Positions 22,187 to 23,072 of a stretch of DNA of 23,072 nt are shown piece by piece (position 1 is the first letter of the stretch; the number at the start of each line of letters is the position of its first letter). Both the position numbers and the translations under genes were made by a program. The DNA comes from Clostridiales bacterium UBA6468 (GTDB taxonomy: Bacteria > Bacillota > Clostridia > Oscillospirales > Oscillospiraceae), in NCBI GenBank assembly GCA_002436765.1, contig DJNI01000094.1, forward strand, positions 11,041-34,112. Direction: 5' to 3'. The notes under the pieces are model-generated. The model was not told the DNA's origin. It did not search any database and saw nothing but the letters and a program-made list of their open reading frames with translations.

Positions 22187-23072
22187 TCAGCAGGGTGGAC
22201 GTTCCTCCCCTCTGCGCCTGCGGCTGTACCACGGCAGGAAAGCCGCGCCGACAATCAGCACAAGTCCGCCTGCGATATACGGCGTTTTCCCAACGCCGCC
22301 GGTAGCCGGAAGCGCATAGTAGCCGTTGTTCACGATCGTGCCGTCCCACGCTGCGCCGTCCAGCGGCGTTCCGGCGGAATCCTTGATTTCCACAGTCAGC
22401 ACATCATAGGCGACCGTCACCGTGTAGGTTCTTCCGTCCGTGGAATATCCCGGCGGGATCTTGGTTTCCTTCAGCGTGTAGCGATGCCCGGATGGAATAT
22501 TGGCGAAGGACACGCTGCCGTCTTCATCCGAAGCGGCCTTGAAGTCCTTTAGCGGCACCTGAGCGCCGTTGCCGTTGCACATGCTGCACTTTGCATCATG
22601 GCTCAGGGTGAACTCTGCGCCCGACAAGGCATTCCCCCGGTTATCCATCTTCTGGAAGGTCAGCTCCGCAAGGAAGCCGTGTACGGAAGGAATGGGGAAG
22701 CTGATGGTCTTCGGCTCGGAAATCGAGGTCGAACCGTTCTCCCTCTTCACCACCCGGTATTGGAGGGTGGTCTTGCCGTTGGTATCATAAACATGATTCT
22801 CCGCAAACGCCGTATCTTCGTTTTTCAGCCGCACGCGGTATCGGAGGGTGTACGTGTAAGTTGTGGTATTTCCGCTGGTCTGCGATGTGTAGCCGGAGCT
22901 TTTCAGATCCCATGTGATGGTGCTGTCCGCGCCGCAGGAAGCGGCGTTTTCGCCGCTGTCCGTATGGCTGCCGGACAGGGACTGCCGCAGACCGCCGCCC
23001 TTGTCATACATCCCGATGAACGCGATCTCGTCAGGGGCGGTTGCGGGGATGGGATCCTTTGCCACCCAGTCC
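22187..23072 (-). CDS. Partial tip-type pilin/adhesin, C-terminal part, LPATG anchored
   Basis: The frame is open to the right window edge, so only the C-terminal 294 or so residues are present; a GTG at 23065 is probably an internal Val. The visible part has a beta-rich region (TYTYTLRYRVRLKNED, TLQYRVVKREN) and then a Cna-B/SpaA domain (AELTFQKMDNRGNALSGAEF with its lysine, E-box YTLKETKIPPGY). A linker leads to LPATGG (about 22298-22312), a membrane helix and an Arg-rich tail ending in Cys. A CSMC pair lies inside the Cna-B domain. First position in the operon and this layout match large von Willebrand A-type tip adhesins, but no such domain is in view. The gap to the major pilin gene is 52 bases, with only a weak AT-rich hairpin. 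Confidence 0.82.
   Translation of the reverse strand, partial: DWVAKDPIPATAPDEIAFIGMYDKGGGLRQSLSGSHTDSGENAASCGADSTITWDLKSSGYTSQTSGNTTTYTYTLRYRVRLKNEDTAFAENHVYDTNGKTTLQYRVVKRENGSTSISEPKTISFPIPSVHGFLAELTFQKMDNRGNALSGAEFTLSHDAKCSMCNGNGAQVPLKDFKAASDEDGSVSFANIPSGHRYTLKETKIPPGYSTDGRTYTVTVAYDVLTVEIKDSAGTPLDGAAWDGTIVNNGYYALPATGGVGKTPYIAGGLVLIVGAAFLPWYSRRRRGEERPPC

Noticed and set aside
20581..22305. A 574-codon plus-strand open frame opposite the major pilin gene
   Set aside because: The Gly/Val-rich antisense translation mirrors pilin codons. The minus-strand pilin has a signal peptide, an E-box and LPSTG.
1..23072. CRISPR arrays, tRNA or rRNA genes, riboswitches, phage or toxin-antitoxin genes
   Set aside because: I saw no regularly spaced repeats, cloverleaf sequences, known riboswitch cores or matching gene products on either strand.

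Overview
The window is a GC-rich chromosomal segment of a low-GC-lineage but compositionally GC-rich gut-type Firmicute. Class Clostridia, Oscillospirales-like, is my best guess from lipoprotein signal peptides, strong AGGAGG ribosome sites, CUT1 sugar transporters, GH94 sugar phosphorolysis and sortase-built pili; no rRNA or marker gene is present to settle the taxonomy. It carries three accessory loci, tightly packed, with no tRNA, rRNA, CRISPR array or phage gene.

Locus 1 (105-9361) is a Gram-positive glycan utilisation locus. A minus-strand ArsR-type regulator with a large C-terminal domain faces a plus-strand operon: sugar-binding lipoprotein, two CUT1 permeases, a GH43 glycosidase, a GH2 glycosidase and an SGNH/GDSL esterase. 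The three enzymes lack signal peptides, so imported oligosaccharides are probably trimmed and de-esterified in the cytoplasm. The enzyme set suggests decorated hemicellulose (xylan or arabinoxylan type) fragments. The 268-bp divergent gap holds two well-formed promoters and a pair of GTTCTAAA repeats. A bidirectional hairpin at 9567-9599 and a 147-bp MITE-like element (9414-9560) lie between loci 1 and 2.

Locus 2 (9642-18144) is a cellobiose or cello-oligosaccharide locus. On the minus strand a LacI-family regulator is followed by a binding lipoprotein and two permeases. Divergent from it, on the plus strand, are a cellobiose phosphorylase (GH94) and a GH1 beta-glucosidase. The two divergent promoters are near-copies of each other, each with a TTTTGSSCAAAA-type site in its spacer, which suggests one repressor controls uptake and phosphorolysis together. 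Neither transporter locus encodes an ATPase, so a shared MsmK-type ATPase elsewhere is expected.

Locus 3 (18163 to the right edge, minus strand) is a sortase-assembled pilus operon read from right to left: partial tip-type adhesin (LPATG), major pilin (LPSTG), class C sortase, proline-tailed basal pilin (LPQTG) and a second, different sortase. Its end meets the GH1 gene with only 18 bp between the two stop codons.

I saw no wholly new system. The most interesting signals are regulatory. The LacI locus has twin promoters sharing an operator-like site. A strong hairpin without a U-tract follows the most abundant product in all three operons (both binding proteins and the major pilin).
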